A stretch of 34,535 nt of DNA, taken from contig JAFUCG010000048.1 in the NCBI GenBank assembly GCA_017459795.1, positions 1 through 34,535 of the forward strand, written 5' to 3'. The notes under the pieces are model-generated. The model was not told where the DNA came from. It worked only from the letters and a program-made list of their open reading frames with translations, and did not search any database. Below, piece after piece: positions 21,245-30,158 of the stretch (the stretch's first letter is position 1; each line of letters begins with the position of its first letter). Both the position numbers and the translations under genes were made by a program. The stretch comes from Erysipelotrichaceae bacterium (GTDB taxonomy: Bacteria; Bacillota_I; Bacilli_A; Erysipelotrichales; Erysipelotrichaceae).

Positions 21245-22519
21245 CTAAAGTTGATTTATTACCCCGCAGAACATGATCGTATTGCCCATGTATTCTATGA
21301 ATATGAATGGACGGTCAACCACCATCTTGGTGATTTCCTGTGGACCAGGACCGCCATACATCATATCAACGGTATATGCCGCTGCCTTTATGCCTTCTTC
21401 ATCAACGACAACCCGGCAGGCATGTTCAATCTGGTCAACTGCCATAGCTGTTTCCGTTAATTCACCGAAAGGTTTCTTTTCACTGTCAAAGACACTGGTG
21501 ATGCCTAACCTTGGTAAGGTTTCTTCCAATCTGAGTTTACTGTCAGTATCAAACTTAGGTAATGACAGTTCTACTCTGGCAGGGTCAAATATCGTGCCTG
21601 GAGAACAGATCAGCTCTCCAACCTCACTGCTTTCCATTAACTCTGCTACACTGACGCCTTCATTAGGCATGATGATCGCAAAGCTGCCGCCATCACCGAA
21701 TATGTCCATGCAGCTGGTAAAGTTGCTGCCTTCATGGTACAAGATGGAAGCTGCCTTATGCATCATTTCAACCTTTACGTCCTGTTCACTGCCGTGGAAA
21801 ACTTCAAGAGCAGTCTTTTCCTTTTCAAACTCAAACTGCCATCTGTTAGTATGATATACCGTACTCGCCAACATCATTAATGTTGCCGGACTGATGCTTA
21901 TTTCATTAATATGGTTACCCAGTAATTCACCGGTATTGTCATTCAGCCAGGACTTAAAGGCCTTATGATAATCCTCACTGGCCATGTCACCGGAAAATAC
22001 CGGTACATAGAAATAGTCTGATTCCTGTTTCAGAATGTCTTCATTGAAATCGACTGATTGATTTAACCAGATGGAATTGGCAAACTGTGTTGTGGTCCTA
22101 TCTGACTTAACATAGAACCTGTTCCAGATGGCCTGATAGTCAAATACCAGTGAATCTTCCTTAACACCTAAGGTATTGATTATTTCTTCCCTGGCCTCCC
22201 CTTGAGCAAGTCCAGCCAAAGCCGCCAGATTAAAGTAAATGTTAAGCGGTGAAAATACCGTATTCTTCTCAGTGGTCAGAATGTCTTTCATCAACCTTAA
22301 GGAAAAATCAGGCAGTTTTCCTTCAGTGACTGTGCCATTATTCCTGCCACTGGACTTATATGATTCCACACCTGAAACCAGGTACTGTTCATAATCAAAA
22401 TCAGCTATTTCTGCCTGTTGCTGCTCGCCCTGATGTGTTTCAAGATCAGGTTCTTTCTGACAGCCGCTGATCAATAACATCATGACGCATAATAACACAC
22501 TAATCAGTTTTCTGGTCAC
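21245..22519 (-). CDS. Serpin-family protease inhibitor, lipoprotein
   Basis: The 424-residue protein has a lipoprotein signal (LLISGC, C20), a 40-residue linker and a full serpin domain (NTVFSPLNIYFNLAALAGLA, LASTVYHTNRWQFEFE, LPKF, PFIFIEY near the end). The hinge of the reactive loop reads VDEEGIKAAAYTV (residues 372-384); the run of small residues at P12-P9 is typical of inhibitory serpins, while P14 is Ile instead of Thr/Ser. The loop (374-397) is Gly/Pro rich and the P1 residue cannot be fixed by eye. It should sit on the outer face of the membrane and trap host or microbial serine proteases. It starts with GTG after GGGAGTGG and overlaps miaA by 20 bp, so it is fixed in a housekeeping operon. 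Confidence 0.94.
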   Translation of the reverse strand: MTRKLISVLLCVMMLLISGCQKEPDLETHQGEQQQAEIADFDYEQYLVSGVESYKSSGRNNGTVTEGKLPDFSLRLMKDILTTEKNTVFSPLNIYFNLAALAGLAQGEAREEIINTLGVKEDSLVFDYQAIWNRFYVKSDRTTTQFANSIWLNQSVDFNEDILKQESDYFYVPVFSGDMASEDYHKAFKSWLNDNTGELLGNHINEISISPATLMMLASTVYHTNRWQFEFEKEKTALEVFHGSEQDVKVEMMHKAASILYHEGSNFTSCMDIFGDGGSFAIIMPNEGVSVAELMESSEVGELICSPGTIFDPARVELSLPKFDTDSKLRLEETLPRLGITSVFDSEKKPFGELTETAMAVDQIEHACRVVVDEEGIKAAAYTVDMMYGGPGPQEITKMVVDRPFIFIEYMGNTIMFCGVINQL

Positions 22520-23411
22520 AATACCACTCCCTTATGTCTTCTGTGATCTCTTCAAAATTTCCTTCCTTAAGAACATCATACCATTTTACCGGCATCTGAT
22601 TATTCCACCAGGTATACTGTCGCTTAGCAAATTGTCTGGTATGCGTCTTAATTAATTCCCTTGTTTCTTCCAGGGTCATATTTCCCAGGAAATAGTCCTT
22701 GAATTCCTTATATCCTATGCCATGCAGACCATGCATGTCCCAATCATACTTTTCGTTCAGCTTATTAACCTCATCAAGTAAGCCTGCCTCAAACATCAGG
22801 TCTACTCTCTTATTTATTCTTTCCTTTAACAGACTTCTGTCCATGGTTAAACCGATGATTTTGGCATCATAGATCATCTCATGTTTCTGTTCAGCTTCCT
22901 GTTCACTCTTAAGGTTCCCGCTTTCCGCCATCTGTAAGGCTCTAACGATTCTTCTCCGGTTATTAGGATGTATTACTTCCGTTGCCTTTGGGTCAAGTTT
23001 TAAAAGCCTCTGATACAGTTCTTCCGTATCTTCATCTTCATACTCATTTAATTCAGCATCGATCTTTGTAAAAGCATAATCATATAACAGTGCCTTAATG
23101 TACAAGCCAGTGCCGCCGACAATTATCGGCAGTTTACCTCTGGAAGCTATTTCCTCTATTTTCTTTCTGGCATCTTGTTGAAACTGTTGAACAGAGTAGT
23201 CATCACCTACATTCTTATAATCAAGTAAGTGATGCGGTATGCCCTGCATTTCTTCTTCAGTAACCTTGGCACTGCCAATGTCTAATTCCTTATAAACCTG
23301 AATACTGTCTCCGTTGATTATTTCCCCGTTAAAAAGCTGTGCGAGCCTTACTCCCACACCACTTTTTCCTACAGCTGTCGGTCCTACTACCGCAATTACC
23401 TTATAAGACAC
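22500..23411 (-). CDS. miaA: tRNA dimethylallyltransferase MiaA
   Basis: The 303-residue enzyme adds a dimethylallyl group to A37 of tRNAs reading UNN codons. Motifs seen: P-loop GPTAVGKS, DSIQVYKELDIGSAK, GIPHHLLD, VGGTGLYIKAL and the tRNA-binding TRQFAKRQYTWW. The start codon is GTG with AAGGAG seven bases before it; the gene overlaps the mutL end by 11 bp and the serpin start by 20 bp. The mutL-miaA pairing is common in Firmicutes. Confidence 0.96.
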   Translation of the reverse strand: MSYKVIAVVGPTAVGKSGVGVRLAQLFNGEIINGDSIQVYKELDIGSAKVTEEEMQGIPHHLLDYKNVGDDYSVQQFQQDARKKIEEIASRGKLPIIVGGTGLYIKALLYDYAFTKIDAELNEYEDEDTEELYQRLLKLDPKATEVIHPNNRRRIVRALQMAESGNLKSEQEAEQKHEMIYDAKIIGLTMDRSLLKERINKRVDLMFEAGLLDEVNKLNEKYDWDMHGLHGIGYKEFKDYFLGNMTLEETRELIKTHTRQFAKRQYTWWNNQMPVKWYDVLKEGNFEEITEDIREWYCDQKTD

Positions 23412-25131
23412 GTTTGAACTCCTTCTGTAGCTGTGTTTCGGAAATGGCCATCATGGTTGGTCTGCCATGAGGACAGTTAAACGGCTGAATGCACTGACCT
23501 AATCTGCTTAACAGCTTTCTGGCCTCCAAGGCATCCAGACGGTGATTGAACCTGATGGAACTGTGGCAGGCTAAGATAGCTATCTTGTCCTTCCTGATTT
23601 CCAGCATGTTCATCTTCTTTTCATTTAATATTTCATTCACCAGATCCTTGATGAATTCCGTTTCATTTATCTCGTCAAACCAGATCGGTACCTGTCTGAC
23701 TAAGGCACTCTTATTGGAGAACGCCTCTAACTTCATGCCGATGCTGGCAAAGACCTCATTGATCTTATCAAGCTGCTCAAATTCCGCAGGCGTCAATTCA
23801 ATGATCAGAGGAACTAACAGTTCCTGCATCATTACATCATTGTTCTCAACCTGCTTCTGAATGTCTTCATACATGCATCTTTCCATAGCGGCGTGCTGAT
23901 CAACGATGTAAAGATTCTCGTCGTCACAGGCCAGTATGTAATTGCCATGCAATTGAGCCAGATAGGTAAATCTTTCTACCAATACAACCGGTTCTTCCTT
24001 TTTTTCTACTATTGGTTCATAGGCCTCGACGGCTTCCTGCAACAGGTAATCCTGTTTCTGAACAGGCTGATAATTGTATCCGGCCTCAAACAAAGGTGTT
24101 TCCTCTACTTTAATGCTCTGCTTAGGCAGCTTTATCTCACCAGGCTTGAACTGTTTCTTTAATATTTCATTTATGTTGTTCTGAATGAGGGAACATAACT
24201 GTCTTTCCTTTGAAAGTCTGATTTCCCACTTTGAAGGATGTACGTTAACATCAACCAGCTGATAGTCTACACCAATGTTTAATACACAGATAGGATAACG
24301 GTCAGGCATCATGAATTCCCTGTAGGCATCAATGATGGCCTTCTGAATCAGAAAGCTTCTGACAATACGGCCGTTAATGAAACAGGTTATGAACTGCTTG
24401 CCGGAACGGTTAATGCTAGGAAGTACCAGTACACCACTTACCTTGAAGTCGTAATCACTAAACTCAACCGGAATGCTGTTCTTGGCAATTTCCAAGCCAT
24501 AGATATGCATCATGGTTTCATCTAAATTACCGTTACCAGGGGTCTGTAACTTTAACTTATCATCACTATATAATTCAAAGGCAATGCCTGGATTGCCTAA
24601 GGCAAATTTCTGCATCAGATCAATGATGGCGTTTAACTCAACATTGCCGCTTTTTAAATGCTTTAACCTTGCCGGGGTCTTATGAAACAGGTTCTGAACT
24701 CTGATCGTTGTTCCCTTACTGCTGGCGGCTGGTCCGGCCTTTACGATCTTACCGAACTCAATGTCAATTCCCGTAGAACTGTTACCGTCACTGGTTAATA
24801 AGGATGTCTTACTTACTGAGGCAATTGAAGGTAAGGCTTCACCTCTGAAACCCATGGTATGGATGTCCCATAAGTCCTCCGTACGTCTGATTTTACTGGT
24901 CGCATGTCTGTTAAACGCCTTAACGGCATCTTCCTGATCCATGCCTGTTCCATTATCAATAACCTCAATTGAATCCCTGCCTCCATTTTCTACCTTGACA
25001 ATGATCTTGGTAGCTTCGGCATCAATTGAGTTTTCAACCAGTTCCTTGACTACGCCCATTGGTTTTTCAACCACTTCACCGGCCGCAATCATGTTTGTAA
25101 GATGTTCATCCAAAACGTGTATTTTACTCAT
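23401..25131 (-). CDS. mutL: DNA mismatch repair endonuclease MutL
   Basis: The 576-residue protein has the GHKL ATPase motifs (ENSIDAEAT, DNGTGM, GFRGEALPSIASV) and a C-terminal nuclease domain with DQHAAMERCMYED and CPHGRPTM, the metal-site motifs of nicking MutL proteins. The linker (about residues 335-395) is short. It would cut the new strand after MutS recognition. No mutS lies in the window; upstream is the end of uxuB, separated by a hairpin. It is the first gene of the operon running through miaA, serpin, pth, mfd, rqcP and divIC. Confidence 0.96.
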   Translation of the reverse strand: MSKIHVLDEHLTNMIAAGEVVEKPMGVVKELVENSIDAEATKIIVKVENGGRDSIEVIDNGTGMDQEDAVKAFNRHATSKIRRTEDLWDIHTMGFRGEALPSIASVSKTSLLTSDGNSSTGIDIEFGKIVKAGPAASSKGTTIRVQNLFHKTPARLKHLKSGNVELNAIIDLMQKFALGNPGIAFELYSDDKLKLQTPGNGNLDETMMHIYGLEIAKNSIPVEFSDYDFKVSGVLVLPSINRSGKQFITCFINGRIVRSFLIQKAIIDAYREFMMPDRYPICVLNIGVDYQLVDVNVHPSKWEIRLSKERQLCSLIQNNINEILKKQFKPGEIKLPKQSIKVEETPLFEAGYNYQPVQKQDYLLQEAVEAYEPIVEKKEEPVVLVERFTYLAQLHGNYILACDDENLYIVDQHAAMERCMYEDIQKQVENNDVMMQELLVPLIIELTPAEFEQLDKINEVFASIGMKLEAFSNKSALVRQVPIWFDEINETEFIKDLVNEILNEKKMNMLEIRKDKIAILACHSSIRFNHRLDALEARKLLSRLGQCIQPFNCPHGRPTMMAISETQLQKEFKRVL

Positions 25132-25178
25132 ATCATCAGTCCCTTATAATCATTATACATTATTTGTAAGCATAAACT

Positions 25179-25202
25179 AAGGGAAGTCCTGTGACTTCCC
25201 TT
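25179..25202 (-). terminator. Hairpin between uxuB and mutL
   Basis: Ten-bp perfect stem AAGGGAAGTC (25179-25188) and GACTTCCCTT (25193-25202) with a 4-base loop. The T tract on the minus strand is weak (AGTTTATG), so termination may be partial. Confidence 0.6.
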
Positions 25203-25207
25203 ATTGA

Positions 25208-26722
25208 TTAAACGTATTTTTCCAGTGTCTTTCTGACTGCTCCCTTTTCCCTTAACATTTCGTTTAGGTAAGCAGTTATCTTATCAGCTAAGCCCTGTTC
25301 TTCAAGATCAACACCGAAGATTCTTTCATTTCTGAGAATGCTCATTATGTCTTTCTTATTAACAGTTGCACCTAATTCATAATTCATGATCGGTGTTAAC
25401 TCACTCAGCATTGGATCACTTGGTAATTCAAATCTTTCACCCAGATCATTGATTCCTGTCAGGTATCTTAACCAGCCGGCAAATACCAGCGGGATGTATG
25501 TAAGTTCATTATGATCCTTGCCCTTGGCAACATAAGCCTTTAATGTTTCACCGAATCTTACCGGTAACTTCTGAGAAGTATCCATGGCAATGCGCTGTGG
25601 TGCATCAGGCATGAATGGGTTTGTCAGTCTGACATTGATAACTGTATCCAGGAATTCTCTTGGCTTGATGATGCCCGGGTCAGTTACGACAGGTAATCCT
25701 TCATCATAGCCAATGTGTCTGGCCAGTTTATACAGAACTTCATCATTCATTTCCTCATAGATCAGATGATGGTCTAATAAGCAGCCATAAACGGCTAAGG
25801 CTGTATGTACCGGATTCAGACAGGTACATACCTTCATCTTTTCAACCTTATCAACAGTATCACGGTCGGTAAAGATGATTCCTTCCTTGTCCCATGATGG
25901 CTTACCGTTACGGAAGTCATCTTCAATGATCAGATACTGACTTTCCTCAGCGTTAACGAAACAGTTCATGTAGTAAGAAGTATCATGCAGATCTTCCAAA
26001 CCGTCGTTTCTTAACATTTCGGCAACCTTGCCATCCGGTCTAGGAGTGATTTTATCGATCATGGAAATTGGGAAGCTTACTTCATTATTCAGATATTGAG
26101 TGAAGCCATTGTCATTCCATCTTTCCGCAAACTTCATGATGCCGCTCTTCAATACGTCACCATTATGTGAACAGTTATCATGACTGCTTAAGGTTAACGG
26201 ATAAGCACCGTTTTCATATCGGTACCATAACAAAGAAGCAACGACACCAATGTAGGAATCAGTTTCAAATGGCTTCTCGCAGGTTTCAGCTACTCTGTAG
26301 CCTTTTTCAGTGATGGTAAAGCTTACAACCTGTAAGCTCTTCTTAGCGAAGATCTCCTTTAATCTTTCGATTTCATCGATTCTGACACTTTCAGCGATTG
26401 AACCGACAACTCTCTTATTAACACTGCCGTCACTCTTTAGTGTTACCGCAACATACAGATTGTCATAAGCCCTGTAATATGTATCAATGTCACTGCCCTT
26501 ACGGCCGCTGATAACGATCAGGCCCTTATTAATAATGCCCTTATCTAATAATTTATCGCAATAAACAGCTTCAAAGGCTCTGAATAAGTTCCCTGAACCA
26601 AAGTGAACCCAAGTTGGCTCCTCTGTTGTTTCAGCTATCATCTTATTTCTGTCATAGGAAAAGACTTCATAACCCTTATCAAGCCAATTCTGTTTTTCCT
26701 GTAATATATTAACTAGTTTCAT
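25208..26722 (-). CDS. uxuB: Fructuronate reductase / mannitol dehydrogenase family (UxuB-like)
   Basis: The 504-residue protein belongs to the long-chain mannitol dehydrogenase family: WVHFGSGNLFRAF (nucleotide-binding entry) near residue 38, SFTITEKGY, LSSHDNCSHNGD, and the catalytic stretch CTCLNPVHTALAVYG. It would reduce D-fructuronate to D-mannonate with NADH in the cytoplasm. The directly preceding uxuA (4-base overlap) points to fructuronate reductase rather than mannitol or altronate enzymes. It is the last gene of its unit. Confidence 0.88.
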   Translation of the reverse strand: MKLVNILQEKQNWLDKGYEVFSYDRNKMIAETTEEPTWVHFGSGNLFRAFEAVYCDKLLDKGIINKGLIVISGRKGSDIDTYYRAYDNLYVAVTLKSDGSVNKRVVGSIAESVRIDEIERLKEIFAKKSLQVVSFTITEKGYRVAETCEKPFETDSYIGVVASLLWYRYENGAYPLTLSSHDNCSHNGDVLKSGIMKFAERWNDNGFTQYLNNEVSFPISMIDKITPRPDGKVAEMLRNDGLEDLHDTSYYMNCFVNAEESQYLIIEDDFRNGKPSWDKEGIIFTDRDTVDKVEKMKVCTCLNPVHTALAVYGCLLDHHLIYEEMNDEVLYKLARHIGYDEGLPVVTDPGIIKPREFLDTVINVRLTNPFMPDAPQRIAMDTSQKLPVRFGETLKAYVAKGKDHNELTYIPLVFAGWLRYLTGINDLGERFELPSDPMLSELTPIMNYELGATVNKKDIMSILRNERIFGVDLEEQGLADKITAYLNEMLREKGAVRKTLEKYV

Positions 26723-27789
26723 TTTCTTTCTTCCTTATCAATGGCTTCCCATAAGCCACAGATATACGCTGCTCCTAATGCTCTGTCATATAATCCATAT
26801 CCAGGCATTGCCACTTCATCCCATATCATTCTGCCATGATCAGGTCTGATAGGTCCTGTAAAGCCTATGTCATGTAATGCCTTTACAATCTCATACATGT
26901 CAAAGCTTCCATCTGAAGATAAGTGAGCTGCTTCCTCAAAGTCATCTCTGCTATTGAACTTCAGATTTCTGACATGGGCAAAGTGTATCCTTCCCTTTAA
27001 TGACCTGATCATTGCCGGTAAGTCATTATCTAAGTTAGTTCCATAAGAGCCTGAACAGAATGTTACACCGTTATGTTCATCATCTACCATCTTCATCATC
27101 CTGTGGATGTTCTCCATGTTGGTGATTATTCTCGGTAAGCCAAATACGCTCCAGGCCGGATCATCAGGATGGATAGCCATCTTGATGTCATACTCGTTAC
27201 ATACAGGCATTATCTTTTCCAGGAAATACTTCAGATTATCAAACAGCTTGTCTTCATCTACATCACTGTACATCTCAAACAGTTCCTTGACATGAGCCAT
27301 TCTCTCCGGTTCCCAGCCAGGCATTACCGTACCGTTCATATCTGATGAGATGGATTCAAACATCTTCTCAGGTACTAATTCATCTACGGCCTTCTGAGTA
27401 TAGGCCAGTACTGTTGAACCGTCTGCTCTCTTTCTGGCCAGTTCCGTTCTAGTCCAGTCGAATACCGGCATGAAGTTATAACATACCAGATGGATGTCTT
27501 CCTTGCCTAAGTTCTCCAAAGTCTCGATATAGTTCTTGATGTAGAGATCTCTGTTGCCCTTTCCGGTCTTGATGTCATCGTGGATGTTTACGGATTCTAT
27601 GACTGAGATATGAAGTCCTGCTTCTTCTACTTCATTCTTAAGAGCTCTTATTTCTTCTCTTGTCCATACTTCACCAGGCTGTTTATCATACAGGGTGGTT
27701 ATTACGCCTGTTACATAGGCTGTCTGTCTTATCTGCTTTAATGTTACGGTATCAAACTTACTGCCGTACCAGCGCATCGTCATTTCCAT
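26719..27789 (-). CDS. uxuA: Mannonate dehydratase UxuA
   Basis: The 356-residue TIM-barrel enzyme converts D-mannonate to 2-keto-3-deoxygluconate. Hallmarks are MRWYG at the start, IHPDDPAWSVFGLPRI (metal ligand His), TFCSGSYG, HFAHVRN and RPDHGRMIW. It sits between the four-carbon acid sugar kinase (three-base gap) and uxuB. The downstream KDG kinase and aldolase of the usual pathway are not in the window. Confidence 0.94.
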   Translation of the reverse strand: MEMTMRWYGSKFDTVTLKQIRQTAYVTGVITTLYDKQPGEVWTREEIRALKNEVEEAGLHISVIESVNIHDDIKTGKGNRDLYIKNYIETLENLGKEDIHLVCYNFMPVFDWTRTELARKRADGSTVLAYTQKAVDELVPEKMFESISSDMNGTVMPGWEPERMAHVKELFEMYSDVDEDKLFDNLKYFLEKIMPVCNEYDIKMAIHPDDPAWSVFGLPRIITNMENIHRMMKMVDDEHNGVTFCSGSYGTNLDNDLPAMIRSLKGRIHFAHVRNLKFNSRDDFEEAAHLSSDGSFDMYEIVKALHDIGFTGPIRPDHGRMIWDEVAMPGYGLYDRALGAAYICGLWEAIDKEERK

Positions 27790-27792
27790 AAG

Positions 27793-29214
27793 CTATTCTC
27801 CAATCAATACTTTTACTGCCTTTAACAATGTATCATCATCACCGACATTACCAGGGAATATTACATAAGGTATGTCCGGAAACTTTGAATTCTCATCAGC
27901 TATCCAGACCGGTACCCCAGGCTGAATCTGTCCGGCAACCCTGGCCTTTCTGATTGATAGGCCCTTGGTTCCAACATCAGCTGAGGTAATGCCGCCCTTG
28001 GCAACGACAAATGATGGTTCTACATTTAATCTCTTAACTAACTGTAACACACAGTCAGATATTCTGGTACTCCTTTTCAGAGCTTTTTCCTTTGTATCAT
28101 CAGGTAAGCTCATTACCTGTCTTTCCGTAAAGGCAACGGCGATCTTTCCAGAATTGATTATTCTTTCCTCTTCCTCAAGACAGCGTCTTATTTCTTTTTC
28201 AATTGTTTCGTCATCTTCTAAGATCAGTGATGACTTAAAGGCTACAGGCACTGTATTTTCAAGTGTCAGTAACTGATTGAGCTGTCTGGTTGTCTTATCG
28301 GTATGAGAGCCGACAACTACTATGCCACCTTTATTTTCAGAAGTTTTCTTAACCATTTCTTCCTTCTTAAGCAGCGGTTTTTCACTTATGCCGCCAACAC
28401 ATCTGACAAAGGAAGCCGCACTTCTGTACATGAAGACTTTCCCCTGGGAAATTGCCCTGTATAAAGCCAGGCAGAATACCTTTACATCGACATAGTCGAT
28501 CGCATTTACGATTATTCTTTTATGATTAGCTGCCTTGAGCAGTTTTTCTGTGATCTTATCTACTTCAGTGTTTCTTAATTCATCTAAGGTAATACTGATA
28601 ACATCTTCCTTCTTATAGGTTCCCTGACACTTTTCCTCAATGTATTCCTTAAGATCAGAACTTACATAGCCAAAGGTCTGATCTTTCGCAAATTCCGTTT
28701 CACCGCACGGTACCATTTCATTACCGTATCTAACATAGTGAACATCATTAAGCGTAAATCTGTTTCCTTCTTTAAAGAATGGGAACAGGATGTCGCCATC
28801 TACCTTGCCATACTGACTCAGTAATCCTTTACACAGGATGTCTGTTTCCAAAGGATAATGTCCTCTTAAGGTTGAATCACCACGGGAAATGAAGAAATAC
28901 TTCTTGCCGGTTTTTTCTGCTGCTTCACTTACATTCTTAACTATCTCTTCATGTAAGGTCGTTGTTTCCGTAACACTTAGAGCTCTGGAATTTGTCAGGA
29001 TGAAAAACAGCCTGTCAGTCTTAAAAGCTTCAGTTAATGTTTCAACCTTCCAGTCTGTATAAACATTTACGTCATGAACTGTCTGAACACCAGTAGGGTC
29101 ATCGTCAAGCACAACGAAAACATGATCATCCTTTTCTATTTCCCTATTAAGAAGATCATCAACATCAATATCAGGATATCTGTATGAATTAAGAATATCA
29201 GCTGATATGTTCAT
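27793..29214 (-). CDS. Four-carbon acid sugar kinase family protein (DUF1537)
   Basis: The 473-residue protein has the two domains of the former DUF1537 family: an N-terminal substrate domain starting VFVVLDDDPTGVQTVHDVNV (about residue 32) with SRGDSTLRGHYPLE, and a C-terminal nucleotide domain ending VAKGGITSADVGTKGL and PYVIFPGNVGDD. Known members phosphorylate D-erythronate, L-threonate or D-threonate (OtnK, LtnK, DtnK). The usual partners, a dehydrogenase and a PdxA2 or OtnC decarboxylating enzyme, are missing here; instead it is joined to a racemase-family gene (one-base overlap) and uxuA/uxuB. The substrate may therefore be a different sugar acid. Confidence 0.88.
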   Translation of the reverse strand: MNISADILNSYRYPDIDVDDLLNREIEKDDHVFVVLDDDPTGVQTVHDVNVYTDWKVETLTEAFKTDRLFFILTNSRALSVTETTTLHEEIVKNVSEAAEKTGKKYFFISRGDSTLRGHYPLETDILCKGLLSQYGKVDGDILFPFFKEGNRFTLNDVHYVRYGNEMVPCGETEFAKDQTFGYVSSDLKEYIEEKCQGTYKKEDVISITLDELRNTEVDKITEKLLKAANHKRIIVNAIDYVDVKVFCLALYRAISQGKVFMYRSAASFVRCVGGISEKPLLKKEEMVKKTSENKGGIVVVGSHTDKTTRQLNQLLTLENTVPVAFKSSLILEDDETIEKEIRRCLEEEERIINSGKIAVAFTERQVMSLPDDTKEKALKRSTRISDCVLQLVKRLNVEPSFVVAKGGITSADVGTKGLSIRKARVAGQIQPGVPVWIADENSKFPDIPYVIFPGNVGDDDTLLKAVKVLIGE

Positions 29215-29864
29215 TAAAGTCCTAACTCCTTCTTAACTCTTTCTACGGCGAGTCTTGGAGAAGTTAATACCGGCTTTGTGGTTTCACCTAATAACGGTAA
29301 GATAGCAGTCATTGAACCCTGAGCCAGTACTACAACGTCATTTTCAGCTTCTGTCTTGCGGATTGCCTTGATAACAAGCTCATTATGCTTATCAACATCG
29401 CCGCTCATTAAGATGTCTAAGGCACCGTCAACCAGGTATTCAGTAACGGTTACGTCCTTGTTAGCTTCCTTGGCCTTTGTTCTTACCAAGTTACAGCTTG
29501 GTTTTACTGTAGAAGCAACTGTAGCTACGACACCGATTCTGTTACCGAGTTCAACAGCCTTTTCGGCCATTGCTTCGTCAATTTTCAGAGTCTTACAGTC
29601 AGCCTGTTTTCTGGCAATGTCAAATGCCTCGCCAACTGAAGAACACTGGTTAAAGATCAGATCAGGTTTCAAGGTCTTGGCAACCTGAACATATGCACAC
29701 ATTCTGCTGATGATGGCTGGATTGATCTGGCCATTCTTCTTTACTTCTTCCAGTAAAGAATCATCAATGATGTTTACCATTTCTACTTCCGGAACGATTT
29801 CCTTAAATAAAGCTTTCAAGTCGTTTAATGATACTGGACTTGTGTGGATTAATACTACCTTCAT
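29214..29864 (-). CDS. Aspartate/glutamate/hydantoin racemase superfamily protein
   Basis: The 216-residue protein resembles the Asp/Glu/hydantoin racemase superfamily. The first catalytic cysteine is present in FNQCSSVGEA (about residue 74), and GVVATVASTVKPS marks the mid-domain loop. The second, usually a cysteine, reads VVLAQGSM, with Ser or no thiol. A two-base racemase mechanism is therefore doubtful; isomerase, lyase or decarboxylase roles occur in the superfamily. It is first in the unit with the four-carbon acid sugar kinase. AAAGGAA precedes the ATG. Confidence 0.8.
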   Translation of the reverse strand: MKVVLIHTSPVSLNDLKALFKEIVPEVEMVNIIDDSLLEEVKKNGQINPAIISRMCAYVQVAKTLKPDLIFNQCSSVGEAFDIARKQADCKTLKIDEAMAEKAVELGNRIGVVATVASTVKPSCNLVRTKAKEANKDVTVTEYLVDGALDILMSGDVDKHNELVIKAIRKTEAENDVVVLAQGSMTAILPLLGETTKPVLTSPRLAVERVKKELGL

Positions 29865-29877
29865 ATCTTATAATTCC

Positions 29878-29906
29878 TTTCCAAAAACATATCTCTGTAC
29901 TATAAT
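29878..29906 (+). promoter_or_regulatory. Promoter giving a leaderless mRNA
   Basis: TTTCCA (29878-29883), 17 bases, then a perfect TATAAT (29901-29906). The start seven bases downstream of the -10 falls on the A of the ATG at 29913. It overlaps the ribosome binding site region of the divergent racemase gene. Confidence 0.65.
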
Positions 29907-29912
29907 ACTGAT

Positions 29913-30137
29913 ATGATTAAAACACTTATTCTTATCAGGGACATCCTGATGTACATCGGTACCTTTGCCGGTATCTTTATGATCGGTTATGTCAGAGTTT
30001 CTTTCTCTTCAAGACAACAGAAATCTCCAGGCATCGCCTTAGACTACAACGACAGGGAAAAGGCCTTGCGTAAAGCAGCCATCATAATCCTGGCGATTTC
30101 AATTGCCCTTGCCCTGATTCCTACCAAAAACCTTTAG
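29913..30137 (+). CDS. Small membrane protein, two spans, leaderless
   Basis: The 74-residue product has a hydrophobic segment near residues 5-27, a basic/acidic loop (VSFSSRQQKS, then DYNDREKALRK) and a second span (about 54-70). I do not recognise the family. There is no ribosome binding site; a good promoter points exactly to the ATG, and a terminator touches the stop codon, so this is a compact single-gene unit. It is placed between the two carbohydrate units in opposite orientation. Confidence 0.72.
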   Translation: MIKTLILIRDILMYIGTFAGIFMIGYVRVSFSSRQQKSPGIALDYNDREKALRKAAIIILAISIALALIPTKNL

Positions 30138-30158
30138 AAGCGTGATGCTTCTTTTTTT
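30136..30158 (+). terminator. Intrinsic terminator after the small membrane protein gene
   Basis: AGAAGC (30136-30141) and GCTTCT (30147-30152) form the stem, followed by seven T. The T run ends at the stop codon of the convergent dehydrogenase gene. Confidence 0.8.
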
